Below are positions 1-8,912 of a DNA stretch of 64,000 nucleotides, piece after piece. Where the stretch lies: the NCBI RefSeq assembly GCF_015999245.1, contig NZ_JAEAMR010000020.1:69156-133155 (forward strand), written 5' to 3'. The stretch is from Streptomyces sp. AV19 (lineage in GTDB: Bacteria > Actinomycetota > Actinomycetes > Streptomycetales > Streptomycetaceae). Position 1 is the first letter of the stretch. The number at the start of each line of letters is the position of its first letter. Below the pieces are notes generated by a model. It was not told the origin of the DNA. It made no database searches and worked only from the letters and a program-made list of their open reading frames with translations. The translations under genes were made by a program, and so were the position numbers.

Positions 1-107
1 GGGGGGCCCCCCGCGGGGGGGCGCCCCCCCCCCCGCGGGGGGGGGGGGGGGGGGGGGGGGGGCCCCCCCCCCGGGGGGGGCGGCCCCCCCCCCCCCCCCC
101 CCCCCCA
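1..107. other. G/C homopolymer block, probable contig-end artefact
   Basis: The first ~107 bases are almost only long runs of G and C with no codon structure and no recognisable motif. Streptomyces DNA is GC rich, but homopolymer blocks of this kind are not normal chromosomal sequence. A low-quality read or contig end is the likely explanation; it is not a telomere palindrome. Confidence 0.7.
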
Positions 108-184
108 CCGCGCGGAGCGCGGTGCCGGGCCCCGGGGCGAAGCCCCGGAGGAAACGGTGAAAGGGAGGGACCGGGGCAAACCCC
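108..184. repeat. Dispersed GC-rich intergenic repeat (copy 1)
   Basis: This stretch carries a GCGCGGAGCGCGGTGCCGGG block, a GGGGCGAAGCCCC hairpin-like motif and the core AAACGGTGAAAGGG (152-165). Near-identical sequence recurs at about 14030-14110 and 55660-55740 on the same strand, and inverted near 25171-25225. In the three same-strand copies it lies just downstream of the 3' end of a minus-strand gene (thioesterase, SSI, ureF), so it may act in transcript termination. That role is inference. Confidence 0.6.
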
Positions 185-940
185 CTACACCAACCGCCCC
201 GCCACCTCCTCGACCACCGCCCGCTGATGCCGCGTCAGATAGAAGTGCCCCCCGTCGAAGACCCTGAGGTCGAACGACGACTCCGTATGCCGCCCCCACG
301 CCGCCACGTCATCCACCCCCACCTTCGGATCCGCGTCCCCCGCCAGCCCCACCACCGGGCACCGCAGCGCCGGCCCCGGCTCGTACCGGTACGTCTCCGC
401 CGCCCGGTAATCGGCCCGGATCGCCGGCAGGACCATCCGCAGGATCTCCTCGTCGCCCAGCAGCTGCGCGTCCGTCCCGCTCAGCCGCTGCATCTCGCGG
501 ACGATGCCGTCGTCGTCCCGCTCGTGGACGTTCTCGGCGCGGACCACCGACGGCGCCCGGCGGGCGGAGGCGAACAGGGCGGTCAGGACGATGTCCTTCT
601 CCCGCTCCAGGCGCCGGGCCACCTCGAAGGCGAGCGTGGCGCCCATGCTGTGGCCGAAGAAGGCGAGCGGCCGGTCGGCCCAGGGCAGCAGGGCCGCGTA
701 CACCCGGTCGGCGAGGTCGGGGATGTTGTCGATCAGCGGCTCGGCGCGGCGGTCCTGGCGCCCGGGGTACTGGACGCACAGGACGTCGACGCCGTCGGGC
801 ATCGCCTTCGCCATGGGGAAGAAGAAGCTGGCCGAGCCGCCGGCGTGCGGCAGGCAGACCAGCCGGACGCCGGCGTCCGGGCGCGGCTGGAACCGGCGTA
901 TCCACAGACCGTTGTCGTCGATGCCACGGTTGTCGTTCAC
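185..940 (-). CDS. Type II thioesterase (alpha/beta hydrolase)
   Basis: Predicted stand-alone thioesterase of the kind that edits mischarged carrier proteins in polyketide or nonribosomal peptide assembly, cytoplasmic. Visible are the N-terminal LPHAGGSASFF segment, the nucleophile elbow GHSMGA, a GDADPKV acid loop and a late GGHFYL histidine, all typical of the type II family; length (251 aa) is normal. The frame is open to an ATG at 973 without a Shine-Dalgarno; the GTG at 940 is preserved behind AAGGAAA with 8-nt spacing and is preferred. It is 94 bp downstream of the cholesterol oxidase gene on the same strand and probably in one transcript with it. Family assignment is secure; the pathway served is unknown because the window stops here. 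Confidence 0.85.
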   Translation of the reverse strand: MNDNRGIDDNGLWIRRFQPRPDAGVRLVCLPHAGGSASFFFPMAKAMPDGVDVLCVQYPGRQDRRAEPLIDNIPDLADRVYAALLPWADRPLAFFGHSMGATLAFEVARRLEREKDIVLTALFASARRAPSVVRAENVHERDDDGIVREMQRLSGTDAQLLGDEEILRMVLPAIRADYRAAETYRYEPGPALRCPVVGLAGDADPKVGVDDVAAWGRHTESSFDLRVFDGGHFYLTRHQRAVVEEVAGRLV

Positions 941-1034
941 GAGCGGTGTTTCCTTCCCGATGGGGTCACGCATTCGATGACCGCGTGTCAGCCGTGCCCC
1001 GGGAAGCGCCGCCTCACACGCGATGCGACGGGCA

Positions 1035-2675
1035 TCACGTCCGGCCGCGCAGGACGTCCTGCCGCAGGACGCGCTCGATGTTGCGCTCGGCGAGGGCGGT
1101 GATCGTCACGAAGGGGTTGACGCCGAGCGATCCGGGGACGAGCGCGCCGTCGGTGACGTACAAGCCGCGGTACCCCTTCACGCGCCCGAAGTCGTCCGTG
1201 GCCCGGCCGAGGACGCAGCCGCCGAGCGGGTGGTAGGTGAAGTCGTCGGCGAACGCCCGGGGTTCGGGGCCGAAGAGGTCGTAGCGGTAGTCGGTGCCGT
1301 TGGCCCGGTTCATCCGGTCGAAGAACGCCCGCGCCGAGCGGACCGCCGGCGCGCTCTGCCCGCGGTCCCAGCGCAGCCCCATCCGGCCCGTGGCCCGGTC
1401 GTAGGTGAACGTGCCGCGCTCGGGGTTGCGGGTGATCGCCAGGTAGAGGCTGATCCAGGTCTCGATGCCGGCCGGCACGGGGGTCACCTCCGCGAAGACC
1501 GGGTGCCGCGGGTCGTCCCAGGCGTCGATGCCGAGGACGGGGACGGTCGACTGGTGGCAGCCGGTGGGGTGCGGGGGCCGGTTGGCGCGCGCGGTCATCA
1601 CATTGCCGTTGGGCCCCCAGCCCTCGCCGATCTCCCGGCCGAGCCGGGGCAGGGTGCCCGTCTCCCGCGCCCGCAGCAGCAGTTCGGTGGTGCCGAGGCT
1701 GCCGCCGCCGAGGAACAGGTGGCGGCAGGCGATCTCCTTGGTGCCGAGCGGCCGGCCGAGGGCGTCCGACCGCTCGACGGTCACCACGTAACCGCCGGCG
1801 TGCGGACGGATCGCGGTGGCGCGGTGCAGGGCGGCGACGGTGACGCGGCCGGTGCCGAGCGCGGCGGCGAGGTAGGTCTTGTCCAGGGACATCCGGCCGT
1901 GGTTGTTGCCGTAGATCAGCTCACCGGCCAGCGCGGACTTCGGGGCCGTCCCGGCCGCCTCCCGGCGCATGTGCCGGAAGTCGTAGATGTTGTCGAGGAA
2001 GACCGTGCCGTGCCCCGCCCGTCCCGCCTGCTCGCGCGCGACGCGGGAGTAGCGGTACCACTCGGTGGCCTCGAACCAGCCCCGGTCGACGCCGTTGACC
2101 CCGAGGCCGGCCCGGGCCCGGGGGAAGTGGCGCCGGTACATCTCCCCGGCGTCCACCCGCGGCAGCACCTCCCGGAAGTACGAGCGGCGCGGCGTCACCG
2201 CCATCCCGCCGTTGACGAGCGAGCCGCCGCCGACGCCCCGGCCCGCGTACACCGCCATCGCGCCGAAGTCGACGCGGTCCAGGATCCCGGCGTACGGCTG
2301 GACGGGCCGGTTGACGACGTCGAGCCAGAGGAACGACTCCACGGGCGCCGCGGTGCGCCGGCGGAACCAGGTGGACCGCCGGTCGGGGGTGAGCATCTTG
2401 CAGAACACCTCGCCGTCCGGCCCCGGGCGCGTCCACAGCTGCCCCGCCTCCAGCATCAGGGTGCGGACCCCGGCCTCCGCGAGGCGCAGCGCCGTCACGG
2501 CGGCGCCGTAGCCGGTGCCGACGACGAGGGCGGGGACGTACGCCCCGTCGCGGGCCCGGTCGGCGGCGTCCGCGCGGCCGGCGGGTCCGACGACGGTCTC
2601 CCCGGCGAGCGCCGCCGCCCCCAGGGCGAGGGCGCCGAGCACCCGGCGGCGGGACGGGGGGTGATGTGCTGACAT
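1035..2675 (-). CDS. choA: Secreted cholesterol oxidase (GMC-type, FAD)
   Basis: Oxidises and isomerises 3-beta-hydroxysterols to 4-en-3-ones, producing H2O2; exported. The ATG at 2675 gives 546 aa, the size I recall for the Streptomyces ChoA precursor, and follows GGAGAGG. An SRRRVLGALALG Tat-type signal precedes the FAD-binding GTGYGAAVTALRL motif. The active-site elements of this enzyme class are present: the Glu in FAEVTPVPAG, the His in HPLGGCVLG and the Asn in GVNPFVTITAL. A longer in-frame start at 2771 would put 32 extra residues before the Tat signal and is unlikely. Neighbours are a thioesterase and a condensation-domain protein on the same strand. In polyene clusters cholesterol oxidases are pathway-associated, so a biosynthetic link is possible but not shown. 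Confidence 0.93.
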   Translation of the reverse strand: MSAHHPPSRRRVLGALALGAAALAGETVVGPAGRADAADRARDGAYVPALVVGTGYGAAVTALRLAEAGVRTLMLEAGQLWTRPGPDGEVFCKMLTPDRRSTWFRRRTAAPVESFLWLDVVNRPVQPYAGILDRVDFGAMAVYAGRGVGGGSLVNGGMAVTPRRSYFREVLPRVDAGEMYRRHFPRARAGLGVNGVDRGWFEATEWYRYSRVAREQAGRAGHGTVFLDNIYDFRHMRREAAGTAPKSALAGELIYGNNHGRMSLDKTYLAAALGTGRVTVAALHRATAIRPHAGGYVVTVERSDALGRPLGTKEIACRHLFLGGGSLGTTELLLRARETGTLPRLGREIGEGWGPNGNVMTARANRPPHPTGCHQSTVPVLGIDAWDDPRHPVFAEVTPVPAGIETWISLYLAITRNPERGTFTYDRATGRMGLRWDRGQSAPAVRSARAFFDRMNRANGTDYRYDLFGPEPRAFADDFTYHPLGGCVLGRATDDFGRVKGYRGLYVTDGALVPGSLGVNPFVTITALAERNIERVLRQDVLRGRT

Positions 2676-2844
2676 GGTCTGCCTGGCCTCTCCGGGCCCC
2701 TTGCGGTGGGACGGTCTCCGGGGCCCGGCGGCCATGGAAACAGAAGTGGCGGGCGGGGAGGCCGAGTTCACCCTTCACTTCCCGGGTTTCCCCCGTATCG
2801 CTTGACGCGGATCAATCCGTTGCGATACGGCGCGGGACGTCACG

Positions 2845-4245
2845 TCAGAACGTCCCGTGGTGCGCCATGCCCTCCAGCGTCCGCACCAGGGTGCCGCCGA
2901 GCGCGGCCTTGGTGCGGCGGGCCTCGGGGGTGTCCGCGTAGAGGGAGTTCATGTAGAGCCCGGTGTCGTTGCGGTGGAACCAGAAGCAGATGCCGTTGGT
3001 CCGCGACGACCAGATGTGCTTGCGCGCCCGCCGGGCGGCGTGGTGCCGCGCCCCCGGCACCTTCCGGAAGTCGAGGTAGGAGAAGAAGTTCACCGCGAAC
3101 GGCCAGGTGCGCAAGGAGAAGTGCTCCGGCGCCAGCAGGCTCCACGCCTTGACGAACGGCACGTCGACGTGGCGCCACATCTCGTCGATCGCGGCCGAGA
3201 CCCCGGCCATCGTCTCGTCGAGGCCGCGGTCCTCCGCGACGGAGAACTCGACGGGCAGGGTGTTGATGAACCAGCCCATGGTGTGCGCGTAGGCGCCGCG
3301 GCCGCGTTCGTTGACGGGCATCAGCCCGCGGTAGACGTCGGGGCCGCCCTCCTTCCGCAGGGAGACCCCGACGGCCGCCAGCAGGCCCATGAACAGCCTG
3401 CCCTCCGCCTTGCGGCAGCTGGCCTCCAGCGCCTCCGTCCCGTCCGCGGTCAGCAGCGGGTCCAGCTCGTTGACCGTCGGGTACAGGCGGCCGGGTTCGA
3501 GGCCGAGGTCCAGGGGGAACGGCGGGAAGAAGTCGCCGTTGCGCGCCATGAACCCCTTCCAGTGGTCGAGCCGGCCGTCGTCGGCGTCCATCTCCCGGTA
3601 GCGCAGCCGCTGTTCGCGGCTGTAGCCGAGGTAGCTGCCCACCTCGGGCAGGTCGGGCCGCCGGCCGCGGGACAGTGCCGCGTAGACGGTGGCGATGTCG
3701 TGCACGGCGATCGGCGTCGACAGGCCGTCGGAGACGAGGTGGTCGCAGGAGAAGAACACCGTCGTGGAGTCGTCCCTGACCACGGCGCCCATGCCGATGA
3801 GCGGCCAGGAGAGCGTGTCGATGCCCCGGAAGAACTCGTGCAGGTACGACCGGACGCGCGCCGGGCTGTCGATGTGCCCCACCTCGACCATCCTGAGCCC
3901 GACCGCGTCCGGGTCCAGCGGCCCGCAGGAGACGTCGCCGGCGAGCTCCCCGAAGGTGCAGCGCAGCACTTCGTGGCGGCGCACGACGTGCAGGAGCGCG
4001 GACTCCAGGGCGCGCAGGTCCACCCGGCCGGGGATCTCGAACGTCCCGGCCACGTAGGAGGAGAACGCGTCGTCCGTCTCCCGGGCGTCCCGGGCGACGG
4101 TGAAGTGCCGCACCTGGTTGTACGTGGTGGCCTCGCGCGGTCGCGGGACCGGCCCCGCCGGGCCGTTCGTCCTCGTGGAGACGAGGTTCCACACGAAGAC
4201 GCGCCCGGGCGCGATCTCCGTGGCCTCGATCGGTACTTGAAACAC
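2845..4245 (-). CDS. Stand-alone condensation-domain acyltransferase-like protein
   Basis: A free-standing member of the condensation/PapA acyltransferase superfamily (466 aa), about the size of one NRPS C domain. The catalytic-region motif appears as DHLVSDG, matching HHxxxDG with the first His replaced by Asp but the essential second His kept. It probably joins an acyl or aminoacyl group to an alcohol or amine during natural-product assembly. A GTG start follows AGGAGG with 10-nt spacing. No adenylation or carrier domain is fused. It is the first gene of a probable minus-strand operon with choA and the thioesterase, separated from choA by 169 bp. Substrate unknown. Confidence 0.8.
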   Translation of the reverse strand: MFQVPIEATEIAPGRVFVWNLVSTRTNGPAGPVPRPREATTYNQVRHFTVARDARETDDAFSSYVAGTFEIPGRVDLRALESALLHVVRRHEVLRCTFGELAGDVSCGPLDPDAVGLRMVEVGHIDSPARVRSYLHEFFRGIDTLSWPLIGMGAVVRDDSTTVFFSCDHLVSDGLSTPIAVHDIATVYAALSRGRRPDLPEVGSYLGYSREQRLRYREMDADDGRLDHWKGFMARNGDFFPPFPLDLGLEPGRLYPTVNELDPLLTADGTEALEASCRKAEGRLFMGLLAAVGVSLRKEGGPDVYRGLMPVNERGRGAYAHTMGWFINTLPVEFSVAEDRGLDETMAGVSAAIDEMWRHVDVPFVKAWSLLAPEHFSLRTWPFAVNFFSYLDFRKVPGARHHAARRARKHIWSSRTNGICFWFHRNDTGLYMNSLYADTPEARRTKAALGGTLVRTLEGMAHHGTF

Positions 4246-4413
4246 CTTGGCCTTTCCTCCTGTTCACCACCGGCACGTGCGCTGTTCGGAGCAACGAGCC
4301 GTACGGCCGGGCGGAAACGGATCAACCCCCGGGGCATCCGCGGGAGTCCGTGCAAGGGGCCGGGTATGCGCGCTCCGAGGAACCGGGCGTTCCAGAAGGA
4401 TCGGAGGGCGGAC

Positions 4414-4491
4414 GTGAACGACGAATGCGACCACGAGTGGGTGCTGTGGAGCGGGGCGAGCCGGTGCCGCAAGTGCGGCACGACGCAGTGA
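4414..4491 (+). CDS. Small putative zinc-ribbon peptide (25 aa)
   Basis: A 25-codon ORF opens at GTG 4414 behind GGAGGG and encodes a Trp-rich peptide with a CDHEW element and a CRKCG knuckle; C/H and C-x2-C spacing suggests a single zinc site. An in-frame ATG at 4366 would add 16 basic residues. It is divergent from the condensation-domain gene. Good ribosome-binding site and cysteine spacing support it; its small size leaves doubt. Function unknown. Confidence 0.45.
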   Translation: MNDECDHEWVLWSGASRCRKCGTTQ

Positions 4492-5294
4492 GGGCTCGCG
4501 CACGGCGGCGGCCGGGGGCTCGCGCCCCCGGCGCGTTGCGCTCGAGGCGGCGCGCGCTGCCTCGCCCTCCGCCAGGGGGCGGGGCACGAGGGCCGGCGGG
4601 GTGACACCCCGGGGCCCGGTGGTGGCCGGACGGGAGCCCGGGCCAACTGCGTCTGCTTCGCACGGCGGGCGCATGGACGGCCGGCCGGGGCCGCGCATCC
4701 GGCTGCCGCACGCGGACGGCCCGGGCGGGTCGGCACCGGTGGCGGTGCCGGTGGAGTGTGGCGGTGGCAGCCGGCCGGGAATCCGGGCCAACTGCGCCCG
4801 GCCCGCACGGCGTATGGACAGCGGACGCTTGGATGGCGGGCGAGCCTGGGCGGCGGGCTTTTGGACGGCGGGCCGGGGCCGCGCGCCCGGCTGCCGCGCA
4901 CGGGCGCAAGCAGGAGCCGCACCGTGGCCGAGAACGCCCGGCTGCCTCACGCGGACGGGCATGGGCGGGCGAGTGCGCCGCTCAGGGCACCTCCGGGGGC
5001 AACAGCAGGAGACGGCAGGAGACTCCGATCCCCCGCCCGCTTGCCGCAACTCCCCTCCCCATGGCCGGACTCGGCCACGCCCCGGCGGAAAACCCCTCGA
5101 CCGGGCGGACGGTCACAGGGCACGCTGCTGCCCTCGGCGCACCGCCGGGAGCGTGCGTCCACCCGCTACGGGGGTACGGGTGGACGCCCGCACCGGGCGC
5201 GCCGGGCGGCACCGCGCCCCATAAGGGGCGCGGGGAACTGCGCGACCGGCCACCGACGGCCCGCGGCCGCATGACCTCGCGTCCGGCCGAGCGC
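4492..5294. other. 803-bp gene-free region with degraded repeats
   Basis: No convincing ORF on either strand. The region holds imperfect copies of a GC-rich unit (a CCGGGCCAACTGCG element near 4638 and 4783; a CGCCCGGCTGCC element near 4885 and 4938) and, at about 5217-5248, a sequence reading CCCATAAGGGGCGCGGGGAA, a motif frequent between Streptomyces genes. Long open frames across it are compositional shadows. Confidence 0.6.
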
Positions 5295-6509
5295 CTAGCG
5301 AATCGGCATTCCCGAGACCGCCCGCGCGATCACCAGCCGCTGGATCTCGCTCGTCCCCTCGAAGATCGTGTAGATGGCGGCGTCGCGGTGCATCCGCTCC
5401 ACCGGGTACTCCCGGGTGTAGCCGTTGCCGCCGAGGATCTGCATGGCCTGGGCGGTGACGTCGCGGGCCGTCTCGCCCGCGAAGAGTTTGGACATGGAGC
5501 CCTCGGCCGCGGTGAAGGGCCTGCCCGTGGCGGCCATCCAGGAGGCGCGCCACACCAGCAGACGGGCGGCGTCGATGCGGGTGCGCATGTCGGCGAGCTG
5601 GAAGGCGACGCCCTGGTTGTCGACGATCGGGCGGCCGAACTGCACGCGGGTGCGGGCGTAGTCGAGCGCCGTCTCGTAGGCGGCGCGGGCGACGCCGACC
5701 GCCTGGGCGCCGACGGCGGGGCGGGACGCCTCGAAGGTGGCCATCGCGGCGTTCCCCGAACTCCTGCCGCCCTCGCGGGCGCGGGCCAGGCGTTCGTCGA
5801 GCTTCTCCTTGCCGCCGAGCAGGCAGTGGCCCGGCACGCGGACGCCGTCCAGGACGACCTCGGCGGTGTGCGAGGCGCGGATGCCGTGCTTCTTGAACTT
5901 CTGACCCTGGGAGAGCCCGGGGGTGCCGGGCGGGACGACGAAGGAGGCGTGCCCCCGGGCGCCGAGGCCGGGCTCGACGACGGCGACGACGACGTGGACG
6001 TCGGCGATGCCGCCGTTGGTGGCCCAGGTCTTGGTGCCGTCGATGACCCACTCGTCCTTGGCCCCGTCGTACACGGCGCGGGTGCGCATGGCGGAGACGT
6101 CGGAGCCGGCGTCGGGCTCGGAGGAGCAGAAGGCGGCGACCTTGACGTCCTGTGCGTCGCCGTACATCTGCGGGATCCACGTCCCGACCTGCTCCTGCGT
6201 GCCGTTGGTGAGGACGCCGACGGCGGCGAGCCCGGTGCCGGTGATGGCCAGGCCCAGTCCGGCGTCGCCCCAGAAGAGCTCCTCGACGGCCATGGGGATG
6301 CCGAGCCCGGTGGGGTCGAAGAACTGTTTCGCGTAGAAGTCCAGCGAATACAGGCCGATTTTCGCCGCTTCCTGGACGACCGGCCAGGGGAACTCCTCGC
6401 GCTCGTCCCACTCCGCCGCGGCGGGCCGCATGACGTCGGCCGCGAAGCCGTGGATCCAGTCCCGTACGGCCTTCTGTTCGTCGTCGAGCTCCATCGTGAA
6501 CTCCGCCAT
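5295..6509 (-). CDS. Acyl-CoA dehydrogenase
   Basis: FAD-dependent dehydrogenase of fatty or branched acyl-CoA beta-oxidation, 404 aa, normal length. Visible are the central CSSEPDAGSDVSAM flavin/substrate loop, WVIDGTKTWATNGG, the ARTRVQFGRPI helix and the C-terminal QILGGNGYTREYPVER and IFEGTSEIQ motifs; the Glu of the last is the usual catalytic-base position. The ATG at 6509 follows GGGAGGGG. It is divergent from a TetR gene and the shared 152-bp intergenic region has a strong palindrome, so repression by that TetR and relief by an acyl-CoA or fatty acid ligand is the simplest model. It resembles the acyl-CoA dehydrogenase/TetR pairs known in Streptomyces; chain-length preference cannot be read. 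Confidence 0.93.
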   Translation of the reverse strand: MAEFTMELDDEQKAVRDWIHGFAADVMRPAAAEWDEREEFPWPVVQEAAKIGLYSLDFYAKQFFDPTGLGIPMAVEELFWGDAGLGLAITGTGLAAVGVLTNGTQEQVGTWIPQMYGDAQDVKVAAFCSSEPDAGSDVSAMRTRAVYDGAKDEWVIDGTKTWATNGGIADVHVVVAVVEPGLGARGHASFVVPPGTPGLSQGQKFKKHGIRASHTAEVVLDGVRVPGHCLLGGKEKLDERLARAREGGRSSGNAAMATFEASRPAVGAQAVGVARAAYETALDYARTRVQFGRPIVDNQGVAFQLADMRTRIDAARLLVWRASWMAATGRPFTAAEGSMSKLFAGETARDVTAQAMQILGGNGYTREYPVERMHRDAAIYTIFEGTSEIQRLVIARAVSGMPIR

Positions 6510-6528
6510 GGTCCCCTCCCGGCGCGGC

Positions 6529-6565
6529 TTACTTGCGGTAACACGAGTCTGTTACCGGCCAGTAA
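6529..6565. promoter_or_regulatory. Palindromic TetR operator between acyl-CoA dehydrogenase and regulator
   Basis: Perfect 7-bp arms GGTAACA (6537-6543) and TGTTACC (6550-6556) flank a 6-bp centre, with outer matching TTACT (6529-6533) and AGTAA (6561-6565). It lies 20 bp from the dehydrogenase start and 97 bp from the tetR start, as expected for a site controlling both genes. Confidence 0.75.
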
Positions 6566-6661
6566 GAGGTGTCAACTCCCTTCGCCCCGCCCCTCCGGTG
6601 CGTACCCCGGGTGTTACGTTGCGCGGGCATTACGCACAACGAAGGGCGGGGAGGCCCAGTC

Positions 6662-7318
6662 ATGACGACCAGTCAGCGGGAAGACCAGCAGCGCGCCGCC
6701 GAACAGCGGCGCCGGGAACTGCTGGAGGCCGCGGACCGGGTGGTGCTCAGGGACGGGCCGCAGGCGTCGATGAACGCCATCGCGGCCGAGGCGGGGATCA
6801 CGAAGCCCATCCTCTACCGGCATTTCGGCGACAAGGGGGGTCTCTACCGGGCGCTCGCCGCCCGGCACACGGACGCGCTGCTGGAGGGACTGCGGGCCGC
6901 CCTGGACGCGCCGTCCGAGCGGCGCGAGCGCGTCGAGCGGACGCTGGGCACCTACCTCGCCGCCATAGAGGCCCGGCCCCAGGTCTACCGGTTCCTGATG
7001 CACCCCGCCGAGGAGAACGGCCCCTCCGAGCAGGGCTCCGAGCGCGGCTTCGACGTGGGGCTGCACTCGGCCCCTCTGCTGCGGCGCCTCGGCGAGGAGC
7101 TGGCCGTCGTGGTGGCCGAGCGGGTCGAACTCGGGCCGGAGGGCACCGAACTGGCCCGGGCCTGGGGGCACGGCATCGTCGGGATGATGCACGCCGCGGG
7201 CGACTGGTGGCTGCGCGAGCGCCCGTTCCCCCGCGAGCACCTGGTCCGCCACCTCGCGGACCTGCTGTGGGGCCGGCTGGCCACCGCGGGCGACCGGGCC
7301 GACGGCCCCGGCTTCTGA
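6662..7318 (+). CDS. TetR-family transcriptional regulator
   Basis: A 218-aa repressor-type protein. The N-terminal TetR helix-turn-helix is clear (residues ~20-65: SMNAIAAEAGITKPILYRHF), followed by an all-helical ligand-binding region of ordinary length. The ATG at 6662 follows GGGGAGG; the longer in-frame start at 6569 would run over the promoter region and is rejected. Its divergent partner is an acyl-CoA dehydrogenase and the palindrome between them is its likely site, so it probably regulates fatty-acid degradation and itself. The ligand is inferred only. Confidence 0.9.
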   Translation: MTTSQREDQQRAAEQRRRELLEAADRVVLRDGPQASMNAIAAEAGITKPILYRHFGDKGGLYRALAARHTDALLEGLRAALDAPSERRERVERTLGTYLAAIEARPQVYRFLMHPAEENGPSEQGSERGFDVGLHSAPLLRRLGEELAVVVAERVELGPEGTELARAWGHGIVGMMHAAGDWWLRERPFPREHLVRHLADLLWGRLATAGDRADGPGF

Positions 7319-7424
7319 CCGTCCCCGCCGGGGACTTGACAACGAACGCGGACAAACCTGTCCCGACCCTCCCCCACGGCGTACCGTGCGCTGATCACAC
7401 ACGGCGGGCTGCGCGGGAGGACGG

Positions 7425-8057
7425 ATGATTCCGGTACTGGCCAGGGTCTGGGCGGCAGGCTGGGCGGCGTCCCGCGGCACGCCCCCGCCGGCCGAGAAGC
7501 CCTGGGGGCTGTACATCGAAGTGGGCCTGCCGGGCCACGCGGGGCGGCACGTGGTGCCGCACGCCGCCGAGGCCGCGGTCCGGGCCGCCGCCGCGTCGGC
7601 GACCGTGCCGGACACCTGGCTCAAGGTGCCCGGAGATCCGGACACGGTCGGGAGCTGGCTCCCCGTCGGCTGGTCCGTCGACAAGGAGGACACGGGCCAT
7701 CTCATGGCCGCGGTCCTGCACGTCACGGGCCCGGAAGCGCCCTCGGGCTACACCGTGTCCGTGACGGAGTCCGGCGGGGTCACCCGCGTCGACGTCGCGG
7801 GCCCGGCGGGCGAACCGGCCGCCCGGGGGCAGCTGGCGGTCGTCGGGGACGCGGCCGTCTTCGACCGCGTCGGGACCGAGGAGGCGCACCGCCGCCGCGG
7901 CCTGGGCACCCTGGTGACGCGCACCCTCGCCGACCGCGCCGTGGCCGACGGCGCCTCCTTCGGCGTCCTGGGTGCGACCGACGACGGGCGGGCACTGTAC
8001 GAGACGCTGGGCTGGCGGGCGTACGCGCCGCTCGTGGCCTGCGTGTACCGGCCTTGA
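7425..8057 (+). CDS. GNAT-family N-acetyltransferase
   Basis: 210-aa cytoplasmic protein whose C-terminal half (residues ~110-205) has the GNAT acetyl-CoA-binding pattern: VFDRVGTEEAHRRRGLGTLV (the R/Q-x-x-G-x-G/A loop as RRRGLGT), then a helix and LYETLGWRAY. The N-terminal ~100 residues are less conserved and Ala-rich. It converges on the deformylase gene. Substrate unknown. Confidence 0.85.
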   Translation: MIPVLARVWAAGWAASRGTPPPAEKPWGLYIEVGLPGHAGRHVVPHAAEAAVRAAAASATVPDTWLKVPGDPDTVGSWLPVGWSVDKEDTGHLMAAVLHVTGPEAPSGYTVSVTESGGVTRVDVAGPAGEPAARGQLAVVGDAAVFDRVGTEEAHRRRGLGTLVTRTLADRAVADGASFGVLGATDDGRALYETLGWRAYAPLVACVYRP

Positions 8058-8156
8058 CGCGAGGGCGCCGGTGCGGGTCCGGCGGTGGCCGGGGAGCGCA
8101 CCCGTGTACCGGACGTATCCGGGTGACGCGACGACGCGGCGAGGTGCCGCCCCGCC

Positions 8157-8744
8157 CTACGGCGCCGTGCGCACCCCCGCGCCCGCCCACGGCGCCCGCC
8201 GGGCCGCGCGCAGCAGCCGCCGGCGGCCGAAGCCGGTCACCCGGTCCACGTACAGACCGCCGTCGAGGTGGGCGCACTCGTGCTGGAGACAGCGGGCGAA
8301 GAAGCCGGTGCCGGCGACCCGGACCGGGCTGCCGTCCACCCGGTGGCCCTCGACGACGGCCTCGTCGAAGCGCGGGGTGGGGGCCTCCAGGCCGGGCAGG
8401 GACAGGCATCCCTCCGGCCCGCGGATCTCGACGCCGTCGGTCTCCACGAGCCGGGGGTTGACGATGTGGCCGAGGTGCCGGACGTCCTCGTCGTCGGGGC
8501 AGTCGTAGACGAAGACCCGCAGCGGGACGCCGATCTGGTTGGCGGCCAGGCCCACCCCGTCGAAGGCGTACATGGTGGCGAACATCGACTCGACCAGCCC
8601 GGCGAGATCGGTGCATCCTCCGTCAAGCTCCACCGGGGCGGAGAAATCCGTGACCTCGGCGCACGGCGCCGCCAGGACGGGGTCACCGAGCAGCCGCACG
8701 GGCCGCACGCGTCCAGAACTTCCGGGAATGACACCTCTGCGCAT
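8157..8744 (-). CDS. def: Peptide deformylase
   Basis: Removes the N-formyl group from nascent proteins; metal-dependent. All three family motifs are present: GVGLAANQIG, EGCLSLPG (metal-binding Cys) and QHECAHLDG (two metal His and catalytic Glu). 195 aa is normal. The ATG at 8744 gives an N-terminus reading MRRGVIPGSSG; the frame remains open far upstream, but that region lies under murT on the other strand. It ends in an RRLLRAARR basic tail. It is transcribed divergently from murT-gatD. Confidence 0.93.
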   Translation of the reverse strand: MRRGVIPGSSGRVRPVRLLGDPVLAAPCAEVTDFSAPVELDGGCTDLAGLVESMFATMYAFDGVGLAANQIGVPLRVFVYDCPDDEDVRHLGHIVNPRLVETDGVEIRGPEGCLSLPGLEAPTPRFDEAVVEGHRVDGSPVRVAGTGFFARCLQHECAHLDGGLYVDRVTGFGRRRLLRAARRAPWAGAGVRTAP

Positions 8745-8912
8745 GTGCCCAGCGTACGGGGCCCACGACGACGGGTTTCGGGCCCACGGGCGGATCTCGA
8801 TAGGCTGATCCCCGACCGTAGCCTCCTGGCCGGCGACCCGGCACGGAGGGGGCGTTCCACCGGCGGACCAGGGCGACAGGCGACGGCGCCGGAACAAGGA
8901 GGATCTAGGACG

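Noticed and set aside
1..107. Possible linear-chromosome telomere or natural GC island
   Set aside because: Streptomyces telomeres have defined palindromes with mixed bases; this is only G/C runs without structure.
1023..2672. 549-codon plus-strand frame opposite cholesterol oxidase
   Set aside because: Shadow frame; Arg/Gly/Ala-rich with no motif, while the minus strand is a clear ChoA.
4758..6665. 635-codon plus-strand frame
   Set aside because: Runs through repeats and then opposite the acyl-CoA dehydrogenase; compositional only.
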